Source: Nocardioides sp. Root140
GTDB taxonomy: Bacteria > Actinomycetota > Actinomycetes > Propionibacteriales > Nocardioidaceae
Direction: 5' to 3'
Assembly: GCF_001426745.1 (NCBI RefSeq)
Contig: NZ_LMFI01000010.1
Coordinates: 599,422 to 663,421 of the forward strand
DNA length: 64,000 nt
Shown: positions 24,547 through 32,823 of the stretch, one piece after another
Layout: every line of letters begins with the position of its first letter
How positions within the stretch are numbered: the stretch's first letter is position 1
Translations under genes and position numbers: made by a program
The notes under the pieces: model-generated
Told to the model about the DNA's origin: nothing
What the model saw: only the letters and a program-made list of their open reading frames with translations
Database searches by the model: none

Positions 24547-26055
24547 TCAGACGGCGTACGCCGCCAGCTCGCCCGCGAGGTCCTCGTGGGCGCGGCCCTT
24601 GACCAGGGTGCCCTCGGCGGTGTGCTCGAGGGTCTCGATCTCGCCGCGCTGGTGCAACCGGTTGATCAGGTCGCCGCGCTCGTAGGGCAGCAACGCCGTG
24701 AACTCCACGCCCGGACGGGGCAGCTCGGCCTCAACCAGGGCCAGTGCCTCGGCGATGCCCTCGCCGGTCTTCGCGCTGACCACGACCGAGTGCTTCTCGC
24801 GCTGGCGCAGCCGGGCCAGCACCATCGGATCGGCGGCGTCGGCCTTGTTGATCACGATCAGCTCGGGGACCTTGCTGGCGTCGATGTCGGCCAACACCTC
24901 GCGCACCGCGGCGATCTGGCCCTCCGGGTCGGGGTGCGACCCGTCGACCACGTGCAGGATCAGGTCGGAGTCGGCGACCTCCTCCAGCGTCGAGCGGAAC
25001 GCCTCGACCAGCTGGTGCGGCAGGTGCCGGACGAACCCGACGGTGTCGCTCATCGTGTAGATGCGGCCGTCCGCGGTCGTCGTACGGCGGGTGGTCGGGT
25101 CGAGGGTGGCGAACAGCGAGTCCTCGACCAGCACACCGGCGTCGGTGAGCTTGTTGAGCAGCGACGACTTGCCGGCGTTGGTGTAGCCCGCGATCGCCAC
25201 CGACGGGATCGCGTGGCGCTGGCGCTCGGCGCGCTTGGTGTCGCGGGTGCCCTTCATCGCCTTCAGCTCACGACGGAGCTTGGCGATCTTGGTGTTGATG
25301 CGGCGCCGGTCGGTCTCGATCTTGGTCTCACCGGGACCACGGCCACCGATGCCGCCGCCGTCGGCGCCGACCCGCCCACCGGCCTGGCGGGAGAGGTTGC
25401 CACCCCAACCACGGAGGCGCTGCTTCATGTAGCTGAGCTGCGCCAGCTCGACCTGCGCCTGGCCCTCTCGAGACTTGGCGTGCTGGGCGAAGATGTCGAG
25501 GATCAGGGCGGTGCGGTCGATCGCCTTGACCTTGAGCTTGTCTTCGAGGTTGCGCAGCTGGCTGGGCGCCAGGTCACCGTCGAGGATGACCGTGTCGGCG
25601 CCGTTGGCGGCCACGATCTCGCGCAGGCCCTCGACCTTGCCGCGGCCGATGTAGGTCGCCGGGTCGGGCTTCTGACGACGCTGGTAGACGTTGTCGAGCA
25701 CCTCGGAGCCGGCGGTCTCGGCGAGCAGGGCCAGCTCGGCCATGGAGTTCTCGGCGTCCTCGATGCTGCCCTCGGTCCAGACACCGACCAGGACGACGCG
25801 CTCGAGGCGCAGCTGGCGGTATTCGACCTCGGTGATGTCCTCGAGCTCGGTGCGCAGCCCGGCGACCCGGCGCAGCGCGTGACGCTCGGCCAAGTCCTGC
25901 TCGCCGGTGGTCAGCTCTTCGGGGTCGGGACCCTCGGTCGAGACGAGCTCGTCGGCCCCTTCATCGGCGTAGCCCGACTCGAAGTCGTCGTCGTCCCAGG
26001 TGTCGGTCTCGGCGAGCTCGGCGTCGAGGGAGAAGTCTTCAGATGCGTTCGTCAT
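24547..26055 (-). CDS. hflX: Ribosome-associated GTPase HflX
   Basis: The 502-residue protein has an acidic N-terminal extension. The HflX nucleotide-binding domain follows (ATYIGRGKVEGL, VILDGDLAPSQLRNLE), then GGRGPGETKIETDRRRI, then a GTPase core with P-loop AGYTNAGKSSL, G3 DTVGF and G4 NKAD. HflX splits stalled 70S ribosomes and 50S intermediates under stress. The neighbourhood (dapF and miaA nearby) matches the actinobacterial order, although several accessory genes intervene here. Confidence 0.96.
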   Translation of the reverse strand: MTNASEDFSLDAELAETDTWDDDDFESGYADEGADELVSTEGPDPEELTTGEQDLAERHALRRVAGLRTELEDITEVEYRQLRLERVVLVGVWTEGSIEDAENSMAELALLAETAGSEVLDNVYQRRQKPDPATYIGRGKVEGLREIVAANGADTVILDGDLAPSQLRNLEDKLKVKAIDRTALILDIFAQHAKSREGQAQVELAQLSYMKQRLRGWGGNLSRQAGGRVGADGGGIGGRGPGETKIETDRRRINTKIAKLRRELKAMKGTRDTKRAERQRHAIPSVAIAGYTNAGKSSLLNKLTDAGVLVEDSLFATLDPTTRRTTTADGRIYTMSDTVGFVRHLPHQLVEAFRSTLEEVADSDLILHVVDGSHPDPEGQIAAVREVLADIDASKVPELIVINKADAADPMVLARLRQREKHSVVVSAKTGEGIAEALALVEAELPRPGVEFTALLPYERGDLINRLHQRGEIETLEHTAEGTLVKGRAHEDLAGELAAYAV

Positions 26056-26117
26056 ATGCCTTCAAGAGTAGGCCGCTCCCCCACGCCGTGCGAGCGAGTT
26101 TCAGTTCTGATGTCCGC

Positions 26118-26660
26118 TCAGCGGCCGCGGTTGATGCGCTCCGCGAGCTCCTCGGCCGAGTCCTTGGTGAAACCGCCGCTGATCTGGGTGCCGTCGTCGA
26201 GCTGCTTCCCGCACTCGACCTGGACGACCGGGGCGGAGACGATCTCGTCGTCGATCACGATCGCGATCTGGTTCGCAGGAGGTTCGGCGCAGGCCGCCGC
26301 AGCCGTGAGCTCACCGAACTTCTGGTCGCCCTGGTGGTTGAAGTCGAGCATGATCAGCCAGTCCACGGAATTGTCCGGAATCTCCGCCCTGGCGCTCGAG
26401 ATGTCGTTCGCGACCAGCTCGGGAGGGCCCAGCTCGAGGACCTGCTTGCGGTCCGGATCCTCGAGCACGACGCCGCCCGGGCGGCTCGGCTCGGCATTGA
26501 CTCCGGACGCGATCGCGACCACCGGATGGATGCTGAGCTTTGCCGGCTTCGCGGCCGACGAGGTCGACACCTTCGCGCGGTCGTCGCTGTCGTCGTCGTT
26601 GCAGCCCGTGAGTACGACGAGCAGCAGCACGCCGAGGCAGGTCCCGAGACGGCGCGTCAC
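26118..26660 (-). CDS. Lipoprotein made of a stand-alone SecD P1-like domain
   Basis: The 180-residue protein has a lipoprotein signal (LLLVVLTGC, lipid-modified Cys20). The mature domain aligns along its length with the P1 region of the nearby SecDF: LSIHPVVA versus LSMHPVVA, VLELGP in both, FGELTAAAAC versus YGEITGKAAC, and IAIVIDDEIVSAPVV versus IAIVLDGKIISSPQV. No transmembrane SecD core is present. The GTG start overlaps the stop of the upstream SDR gene, so translation is coupled. It should sit on the outer face of the membrane, where SecDF P1 works. Function is unknown; it could bind export substrates or SecDF itself. Confidence 0.8.
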   Translation of the reverse strand: MTRRLGTCLGVLLLVVLTGCNDDDSDDRAKVSTSSAAKPAKLSIHPVVAIASGVNAEPSRPGGVVLEDPDRKQVLELGPPELVANDISSARAEIPDNSVDWLIMLDFNHQGDQKFGELTAAAACAEPPANQIAIVIDDEIVSAPVVQVECGKQLDDGTQISGGFTKDSAEELAERINRGR

Positions 26661-27433
26661 TTGGGAGGCATCCTGATACCGCCGTCGACGCGGATGACCT
26701 CGCCGTTCATGTAGGAGTTCGTCACGCACTCGACGACCATGCTGGCGAGCTCGTCGGGCACGCCGAGCCGCTTGGGGAACAGCACGCTCTCGCCGAGCTT
26801 GGCCTTGAACGCCTCGGACTCTGGCCCCTCGCCGTAGATCGGGGTGTCGATCAGGCCGGGCGCCACCGTGTTGACGCGGATGCCCGAGGACGACAGGTCG
26901 CGGGCGACCGGAAGGGTCATGCCGACGATGCCGCCCTTGGAGGCGCTGTACGACGCCTGCCCGATCTGGCCGTCGAACGCGGCGACCGAGGCCATGTTGA
27001 CCACCACACCGCGCTGGCCGTCGGCGTCGGGGTCGTTGCGGCTCATCGCCGTGGCGGCCAGACGTAGCGCGTCGAAGCTGCCGATCAGGTTGATCGCGAT
27101 CACCTTGCTGAAGGCACCCAGGTCGTGGGCGGAGTCGAACTCGCCGTCGCGACCGATCGTGCGCTGGGCCCACCCGATGCCGGCTGAGTTGACCAGCACC
27201 TTGAGGGGTCCGAGCTCACCGGCGGCCTCGACCGCCTGCTTGATCTGCTCCGTGTCGGTGACGTCGACCGCGACGAAGGCGCCGCCCACCTCGTCGGCGA
27301 GGGCCTGGCCCTTGTCGGCCTGGAGGTCCGCGACCACCACCTTCGCGCCCCGCGCGGCCAGCTGCCGCACCACGGCCGCGCCGATGCCCGAGGCGCCGCC
27401 GGTGACGATTGCACTTGCTCCTGTGATGTCCAT
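26657..27433 (-). CDS. Short-chain dehydrogenase, type II 3-hydroxyacyl-CoA dehydrogenase (HSD10-like)
   Basis: The 258-residue SDR has an NAD(P) motif TGGASGIG and the NSAG motif. The active site is Ser...YSASKGG, set in SVAAFDGQIGQASYSASKGG, and it is followed by GMTLPVARDL and RVNTVAPGL. The QRGVVVNMASVAAFDGQ segment is characteristic of the HSD17B10/3-hydroxyacyl-CoA dehydrogenase group, so a role in fatty-acid or branched-chain acyl-CoA oxidation is likely. Its stop overlaps the GTG of the SecD-P1 lipoprotein, an unexpected partner. The promoter region is shared with the divergent methyltransferase gene. Confidence 0.88.
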   Translation of the reverse strand: MDITGASAIVTGGASGIGAAVVRQLAARGAKVVVADLQADKGQALADEVGGAFVAVDVTDTEQIKQAVEAAGELGPLKVLVNSAGIGWAQRTIGRDGEFDSAHDLGAFSKVIAINLIGSFDALRLAATAMSRNDPDADGQRGVVVNMASVAAFDGQIGQASYSASKGGIVGMTLPVARDLSSSGIRVNTVAPGLIDTPIYGEGPESEAFKAKLGESVLFPKRLGVPDELASMVVECVTNSYMNGEVIRVDGGIRMPPK

Positions 27434-27557
27434 GGGTCCGATCGTAGAAGAACGGCCGTGGCGTTCTCCGGCCGTTCGTTCGCCGGACCACCCCCGTTGG
27501 TTGTAGTTTCTCCTCACTGTTCCCTGTCGAAAGTCCCCGTCGAAAGTTGGCCCACGC

Positions 27558-28205
27558 ATGACTTCTGCTCAGTTGCACGACTACTGGGACGGGTTCTACG
27601 ACAGCGTGGCCTCCGGTGGCGTCCCCGGCGAGCCCTCGGCCTTCGCCCGGTGGGCGCACGAGCGGATCGCCCCCGGCGCCCCGGTCGTGGAGCTCGGCTT
27701 CGGTACGGCGCGCGACGCGTTCTTCTTCGCGAACAGCGCGCACCCGATCCGCGCCTACGACTTCGCGGAGGCCGCCGTACGCCATGCGCGCGAGCGTGCC
27801 GCTTCCGAGGCGCTCGACGCCGAGTTCGACGTACTCGACCTCTACGACGCCGACTCCGTCCTGTCTGCCGCAGCACAGCTGTCCGCGCTGACCGAGCCGG
27901 TGGTCTACGGACGCTTCCTGATCCACTCGCTGGAGGACCACGGCCGCACCAACCTGCTCGACCTGGCCGCGAAGGCGCTGGCCGGCGGCGGCGAGCTGCT
28001 GCTCGAGTTCCGCACCGGGCTCGATGCCGGCGGCACCCACCTCTTCGGCGACGACCACTTCCGGATCTACCTCGACCCCGACCACGTGGCCGGGGAGATC
28101 GTGGCGCGAGGCGGCACGATCACGCACCGCGAGGCGGGGCACGGGCTCGCGGTCTACAAGACCGAGGACCCCCACGTGGCGCGTCTGGCTGCCACCTTCA
28201 GCTGA
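27558..28205 (+). CDS. SAM-dependent methyltransferase
   Basis: This 215-residue class I methyltransferase has motif I VVELGFGTARDA, a following acidic-strand region (AYDFAEAAV) and a conserved YGRFLIHSL segment. It is clearly homologous to the C-terminal domain of the opposite-strand LicD-like fusion (YARFLIDGL, LEFRT and LDPD motifs in both). It probably modifies a surface glycan or a small metabolite. The 3' end overlaps the convergent small gene by 8 bp. Two direct repeats GTCGAAAGT lie 13 bp apart just upstream of the ATG. Confidence 0.7.
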   Translation: MTSAQLHDYWDGFYDSVASGGVPGEPSAFARWAHERIAPGAPVVELGFGTARDAFFFANSAHPIRAYDFAEAAVRHARERAASEALDAEFDVLDLYDADSVLSAAAQLSALTEPVVYGRFLIHSLEDHGRTNLLDLAAKALAGGGELLLEFRTGLDAGGTHLFGDDHFRIYLDPDHVAGEIVARGGTITHREAGHGLAVYKTEDPHVARLAATFS

Positions 28206-28413
28206 GCCTCGCCAACGCGGCGGCGACCTTCGCGTCGTCGCGGTCCATGGCCGGGACGAGCAGCTCGGAGACGACGTCGACGACCTCCGCGAGGCGGCGG
28301 TTGACCATGCGGCACTCCTGCACCTCGTCCTCGAGGGCGGCCACGCGCCGGGTCAGCGCGGCGATCTGTGCACCGGCGGTCCCTTCGGGTTCGGTCTTGC
28401 TGTTCCTTCTCAT
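28198..28413 (-). CDS. Small coiled-coil protein (DUF6752-like)
   Basis: The 71-residue protein has a predicted helical coiled coil (IAALTRRVAALEDEVQECR) followed by RRLAEVVDVVSELLVPAMDR and a conserved-looking DDAKVAAALARL end. It resembles small actinobacterial proteins found beside surface-glycan genes; I am only moderately sure of the family name. The ATG overlaps the stop of the LicD-like gene (ATGA), so the two are translationally coupled. Confidence 0.6.
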   Translation of the reverse strand: MRRNSKTEPEGTAGAQIAALTRRVAALEDEVQECRMVNRRLAEVVDVVSELLVPAMDRDDAKVAAALARLS

Positions 28414-29957
28414 TCGTTCCACCTCACGACCAGTCGACACACATCAGGGTCTTCGTTGCGGAAGCGGGCCAGCCCGCGCCCTTCCACGCGTTCGACGACG
28501 CGCCCGCCGCGCGCCTCGATCTCGCCGACGATGACGTCGGGGTCGAGGTGGCGACGCCGGGGCCGACGGAAGACGGTCGGCTCGCCCCTGCTCCGGTGGG
28601 TCCGGAACTCCAGGAACGTCCGTCCGCCTCTTCGCTGTGCCATCGACGCCAGCAACCAGAAGTCGCGGCGGCTCTGCAGCGGCAGTCCGTCGATCAGGAA
28701 CCGGGCGTAGAGATGCGCGGGTGTGTCGGCGAAGGCCAGCCGTGAGCCGGCGATCAGCACCGACCGCGGGCTGTTCAGGTTGAGCGCGCCGAACGTGGCG
28801 GACGCCCCGTGCTGGTCAGCCAGGCTCCTGGCCCGTTCGATCGCGCCGGGTGCGAAGTCGAGGCCGGTGACCCGGAAGCCCCGGCCGGCGAACCACACCG
28901 AGTCCCTGCCGTTGCCCTGGCCCACGTCGACGACGGTGGCACCGGGCGGCAGCCGCTCGGCGACCCACTCCGCGAAGGCCGACTGCTCCTGCGGCACCCG
29001 GTCGGCGTTGGCCGAGCGGTAGAACTCATTCCAGACCCGGCGGCCCCGACGCGCGCCCTGCCAGTAGCCGGCCATGTGACGCGTGATGTCGACCGGGTGC
29101 TCGTAGCGGAACGACGGGTCCGGCACTCGCCATCCGGATCCGTAGATCACCTCGAGCAGCTCGTCGGGCCTGGCCGGCGCCACCACCTCGAGGCCCTCCA
29201 GCGTCACTGTCGAGGTGGGCAGCAGCGCCGAGCGGTCCAGGTCGCCGCGCACGTTGGGCAGCATGTGCAGCCGTCCGCCGAAGTAGTAGGCACCGAACAC
29301 GTCGATGCCGACGCGTTGTCCGTCGGGCAGGTGCGCCCAGATCTTGAAGTCGTTGGCCGACATCCGGGCGATCTCGTAGCCGAGCGAGGCCAGCACCCGC
29401 TGTGCGGCCCGGGACTCCCGCGCGATGTCGAAGGGATGCGTGTGCCGGCTCAGGTAGGAGACGTCGGCGTCGGAGTCATGGCCGATCAGCCGCCCCTCAC
29501 GCACTGCGCCGAGCAGGCAACCGAAGCTGAGGCACGCGTCGAGGCCGGCCTTCTCGCGCAGTCCGGCCAGCACCTGTCGGACCACCTCCACGAGCTCGCG
29601 CCGTGACTCCGGGCTGGCCGAGGCGAAGCTGGCCTGGAGCCGGCCGCCCTTGTCGACGACCAACGGTTGACCGGCACCGTCGCGCACGGACACCCGGTCG
29701 CCGGACGCGCCGAAGGTGACCTCCTCGTCGTACGCCGCGACGGCGGAGCCGATCGGTCGCACCGTCACGCGCGCCACGCCGTCGAGGAAGGAAAGCAATG
29801 CGGCCGGCCAGGGCACCACCCAGCCGTCCGCCTCCTCCGCGCCGTCACGGGCGGGGTGGAACGACCACACCCGGACACCGTCGAAGAGGACGTCCATTGC
29901 CTGGAGCGTCGGGTCGAGGCGGATGCCGTCACGCGACACGTTCCACCCACGCTCCAT
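28410..29957 (-). CDS. LicD-like nucleotidyltransferase fused to a methyltransferase
   Basis: The 515-residue protein begins with a beta-rich segment of about 120 residues. A LicD/fukutin-like domain follows: FGCLLGAVREGRLIGHDSDA supplies the acidic metal-binding pair, with DFKIWAHLPDGQRVGIDVFG downstream. The C-terminal methyltransferase domain has motif I VVDVGQGNGRDS. LicD proteins transfer phosphocholine or sugar-phosphate groups to surface polymers, so this probably decorates a wall glycan. A stand-alone homologue of the methyltransferase domain lies just downstream on the other strand. The start ATG has only a weak ribosome-binding site. Confidence 0.75.
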   Translation of the reverse strand: MERGWNVSRDGIRLDPTLQAMDVLFDGVRVWSFHPARDGAEEADGWVVPWPAALLSFLDGVARVTVRPIGSAVAAYDEEVTFGASGDRVSVRDGAGQPLVVDKGGRLQASFASASPESRRELVEVVRQVLAGLREKAGLDACLSFGCLLGAVREGRLIGHDSDADVSYLSRHTHPFDIARESRAAQRVLASLGYEIARMSANDFKIWAHLPDGQRVGIDVFGAYYFGGRLHMLPNVRGDLDRSALLPTSTVTLEGLEVVAPARPDELLEVIYGSGWRVPDPSFRYEHPVDITRHMAGYWQGARRGRRVWNEFYRSANADRVPQEQSAFAEWVAERLPPGATVVDVGQGNGRDSVWFAGRGFRVTGLDFAPGAIERARSLADQHGASATFGALNLNSPRSVLIAGSRLAFADTPAHLYARFLIDGLPLQSRRDFWLLASMAQRRGGRTFLEFRTHRSRGEPTVFRRPRRRHLDPDVIVGEIEARGGRVVERVEGRGLARFRNEDPDVCRLVVRWNE

Positions 29958-30054
29958 GTGACCCTCCCGGTCGTCAGGGAGAAGCGTAGGGACCGCCGCT
30001 CGTCAGCGGGCGCGAATCGCCGGAACCGCGGGCGCCCGGTTGAGGGTGCCGGGT

Positions 30055-30885
30055 TCAGAGGGAGGTGACGCCCTCGGCCACGAGCACGGCCGGGCCGGTC
30101 ATCAGGACGCGGTCATCCCGGGTCCACGTGATGCTGAGGGACCCGCCCGGCACGTCCACGGTGTACGGCGTACCGCGCTCGGCGCCGTCGGCCCGCGCGG
30201 CGGCCACCATGACCGCGCAGGCACCGGTGCCGCAGGACCGGGTCTCACCGGAGCCGCGCTCGTGCACGCGCATCGCGACGTGCTGCTCCCCGCGGCGTAC
30301 GACGAACTCGACGTTGACGCCCTGCGGATAGACGGCGTGGTCGTAGTCCGGCTCGTCGAACAGCCGGCCTGCATCATCGAGCGAGTCGACGAACGTGACC
30401 GCGTGGGGGTTGCCCATGTCGACGTTGACCGCGGCCCACGTGTGCTCCCCGACGGTGACCTTGGAGTCGGAGCCGAAGGTCGGCGTGCCCATGTCGACGG
30501 TGATCTGGTCGGCGCCGTCGAAGGTGATCGTCTTGATGCCGTCGCGGGTGGCCACCGGCAACGGGTCGCGCGGGTCGACCGATGCGTGGGTGGCGAGGTA
30601 GAGCGCGAAGACGCGGATGCCGTTGCCGCACATCTCCGAGAGCGAGCCGTCGGAGTTGCGGTAGTCCATGAACCAGCGCGCCTGCCCGCGGGCAGCCACG
30701 GCAGCCGGGTCGTCGGTGGCATCGGTGCGGACCACCCGGATCACCCCGTCGCCGCCGATGCCGGCTCGGCGGTCGCACAGTCGGGCAACCTGCTCGGCGG
30801 TCAGCTCAAGGGTTCCGTTGGCGTCGGGCAGCAGCACGAAGTCGTTCTCGGTGCCGTGGCCCTTCACGAAGGCGTAGTCAGTCAC
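30055..30885 (-). CDS. dapF: Diaminopimelate epimerase
   Basis: The 276-residue enzyme interconverts LL- and meso-diaminopimelate for lysine and peptidoglycan synthesis. The two catalytic cysteines are Cys86 in SEMCGNGIRVFA and Cys218 in SCGTGACA, both in the usual settings. The N-terminal KGHGTENDFVLLPD is also typical. It lies between the LicD-like fusion and the DHFR-like gene on the same strand, in the conserved miaA-dapF-hflX neighbourhood. Confidence 0.97.
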   Translation of the reverse strand: MTDYAFVKGHGTENDFVLLPDANGTLELTAEQVARLCDRRAGIGGDGVIRVVRTDATDDPAAVAARGQARWFMDYRNSDGSLSEMCGNGIRVFALYLATHASVDPRDPLPVATRDGIKTITFDGADQITVDMGTPTFGSDSKVTVGEHTWAAVNVDMGNPHAVTFVDSLDDAGRLFDEPDYDHAVYPQGVNVEFVVRRGEQHVAMRVHERGSGETRSCGTGACAVMVAAARADGAERGTPYTVDVPGGSLSITWTRDDRVLMTGPAVLVAEGVTSL

Positions 30886-30906
30886 CCGACCATCATCCCA
30901 TCCCGG

Positions 30907-31431
30907 TCAGCGCACCACGCGGTAGCGCCCACACATGAACGCACGGTTCTGCGCGACCTCCAGCAGCTCGAGGTCGAGTGCCCGCGGCAGCAGTGGCGCG
31001 CCGGAGCCGAGCGTCACCGGGGCGTACTGCACCCAGACCTCGTCAAGCAGCCCCGCGTCGGCGAACTGGCCGACGAGGTCACCGCCGCCGACCAGCCAGA
31101 TGTTCCTGCCGTCGGCCACCTCGGTGATCTCCGCGTGCACCGCGCGGACGTCGTCCTGGGTGAAGCGGACGTCACCGCCACCGTTCTTGGCCGGCAGCTC
31201 GCGGTGGGTGAAGACCCACGTCGGGCTGGTGTAGTCCCAGGTCTCGTGGTTCTTGACGATCCATTCGTACGTCGTCGCGCCCATCACCAGCGCGCCCTTC
31301 TCGGCACCGAAGGCCGGGTAGGCCATCGGGCCCTCCATGTCGATGTCCTGCTTGAGGAGCCAGGCGAGGGAGTTGTCGTCAGTCGCGATGAAGCCGTCGA
31401 GACTGCTTGCCGTGTAGTACTGGGTCACCAT
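30907..31431 (-). CDS. Dihydrofolate reductase-like (RibD C-terminal) protein
   Basis: The 174-residue protein is of the RibD_C/YwjB-like reductase family. It has an N-terminal YYTASSLDGFIA, then VMGATTYEW and the NADPH-binding-type stretch IWLVGGGDLVGQFADAGLLDE. The true folate or flavin-pathway substrate is not evident; such proteins are common and mostly uncharacterised. It is inserted between dapF and miaA, with 21 bp to dapF, so cotranscription is likely. Confidence 0.85.
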   Translation of the reverse strand: MVTQYYTASSLDGFIATDDNSLAWLLKQDIDMEGPMAYPAFGAEKGALVMGATTYEWIVKNHETWDYTSPTWVFTHRELPAKNGGGDVRFTQDDVRAVHAEITEVADGRNIWLVGGGDLVGQFADAGLLDEVWVQYAPVTLGSGAPLLPRALDLELLEVAQNRAFMCGRYRVVR

Positions 31432-31469
31432 GACGCCAGTCTGCCTGTGTCACGACCCGGATGTCTTGA

Positions 31470-32393
31470 TCAATCTTGCTGCCCGATCGCGGCCAGCACC
31501 CTCTCCACGAGGTCCGGCGCATCCCACGGCACCCAGGTGACGCGCGGGTCCTTGCGGAACCACTGGTCCTGGCGCCGGGCGAACCTGCGGGTGGCCACCC
31601 GGGTCGACTCCTTGGCCTGCTGGAGGGTGAGCTCGCCGTCGAGGTGCCGGATCACTTCGGGGTAGCCGATCGCCCGCGACGCGGTGACCGCGTCACGCAG
31701 CCCGCGCTCGCACAGGGCGGCCACCTCGTCGACGAACCCGTCGTCGAACATCTGGTCCACGCGTTGCCCGATGCGCACGTCGAGGGTCGACCGGTCGATG
31801 TCGACGCCGATCTGGTGGGCGCCGTCCATCACGTAGTGCAGCGTGGGCAGGCCCGCGCCGTACGGCTTGCCAGTGAGCGTGATGACCTCGAGCGCGCGCA
31901 CGATGCGGCGACCGTTGCCGGGGAGAATCCCCTGTGCTGCTTGGGGATCGAGCTCCTGAAGTCGCTTGTGCAACGCTCCGGACCCCTTGGCCTCGAGCTC
32001 CTCCTCGAGTGCGCGTCGTACGACGGGGTCGGTGCCGGGGAATTCGAAGCTGTCGAGGATCGCCCGGGTGTAGAGCGCGGAACCGCCGACCAGGATCGGC
32101 GCGACCCCGCGCCCCCGCAGGTCAGTGATGGTGTCGCGGGCCAGTCGCTGGAAGTCAGCCACGGTGGCGATCTGGTCGATGTCGAGGAAGTCGAGGAGGT
32201 GGTGCGTGATGCCACGGCGCTCGTCGTACGGCAGCTTGGCGGTGCCGATGTCCATGCCCCGATAGACCTGCATCGCGTCCGTGTTGACCACTTCGCCCCC
32301 GAGCCGCTCAGCGAGATCCAGGGAGAGACCGGTCTTCCCGGCTGCAGTTGCGCCCACGATTGCGACAACTGGGGGTGAGTGGTCCGGCGACAT
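31470..32393 (-). CDS. miaA: tRNA dimethylallyltransferase
   Basis: The 307-residue enzyme adds dimethylallyl to A37 of tRNAs reading UNN codons. The P-loop GATAAGKT is at residues 14-21, followed by VVNTDAMQVYRGMDIGTAK, then VGGSALYTRAI and a C-terminal RFARRQDQWFRKD. MiaB, encoded 3.5 kb away, methylthiolates the product. The first gene of the miaA-dapF run, it is divergent from the small antitoxin-like gene. Confidence 0.97.
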   Translation of the reverse strand: MSPDHSPPVVAIVGATAAGKTGLSLDLAERLGGEVVNTDAMQVYRGMDIGTAKLPYDERRGITHHLLDFLDIDQIATVADFQRLARDTITDLRGRGVAPILVGGSALYTRAILDSFEFPGTDPVVRRALEEELEAKGSGALHKRLQELDPQAAQGILPGNGRRIVRALEVITLTGKPYGAGLPTLHYVMDGAHQIGVDIDRSTLDVRIGQRVDQMFDDGFVDEVAALCERGLRDAVTASRAIGYPEVIRHLDGELTLQQAKESTRVATRRFARRQDQWFRKDPRVTWVPWDAPDLVERVLAAIGQQD

Positions 32394-32463
32394 GGGGCTA
32401 GTCTTTCAAACGAATCTCTCGGGTCGCGGCAAGTGCGGCCACAGCAACCGAACGGAGCAGGAC

Positions 32464-32667
32464 ATGGGTTTCCTGGACAAGCTCAAGGGCAAGGCATCCG
32501 ACGCTGTCGACAAGCACGGCGACAAGGTCTCCGACGGCCTCGACAAGGCCAAGGACTTCATCGACGACAAGACCGGCGGCAAGCTGGGCGACAAGGGCGA
32601 CGCCGCGGTCGACAAGGCCAAGGACGCCCTCGACGGCCTCGACGGAAAGAACGACGACATCAAGTGA
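32464..32667 (+). CDS. Small antitoxin-like amphipathic helical protein
   Basis: The 67-residue highly charged protein begins MGFLDKLKGKASDAVDKHGD and contains DFIDDKTGGK. It belongs to the short Lys/Asp-rich actinobacterial family commonly annotated as antitoxin (Rv0909-like), although no toxin gene is adjacent. It shares an exact 30-bp DNA stretch with the N-terminal part of the next gene. GGAGCAGG precedes the ATG. A strong terminator follows. Confidence 0.7.
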   Translation: MGFLDKLKGKASDAVDKHGDKVSDGLDKAKDFIDDKTGGKLGDKGDAAVDKAKDALDGLDGKNDDIK

Positions 32668-32710
32668 TGGTCGCCCCGGCCTTCGGCTGAGAATCTGCTG
32701 AACGTCTTCG

Positions 32711-32741
32711 CGGGCCCGGTGCCAAAACGGCACCGGGCCCG
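32711..32741. terminator. Terminator after the small helical gene
   Basis: A perfect 13-bp stem CGGGCCCGGTGCC / GGCACCGGGCCCG with a 5-nt loop. Confidence 0.85.
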
Positions 32742-32823
32742 TGGACATTTCACGACCGATCGTGTGTGGATTGAGAGGACAAGTCGGGACAACCGACCCA
32801 ACCTCACTCGGGAGATGGTTCAG

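Noticed and set aside
24510..24547. SGNH hydrolase starting inside hflX
   Set aside because: An upstream TTG in the same frame would overlap hflX, but the GTG with GGAG 9 nt away fits better.
32464..32667. Toxin-antitoxin pair
   Set aside because: Only antitoxin-like proteins are present; the neighbours (miaA, a paralogue and a Nudix gene) are not toxins.
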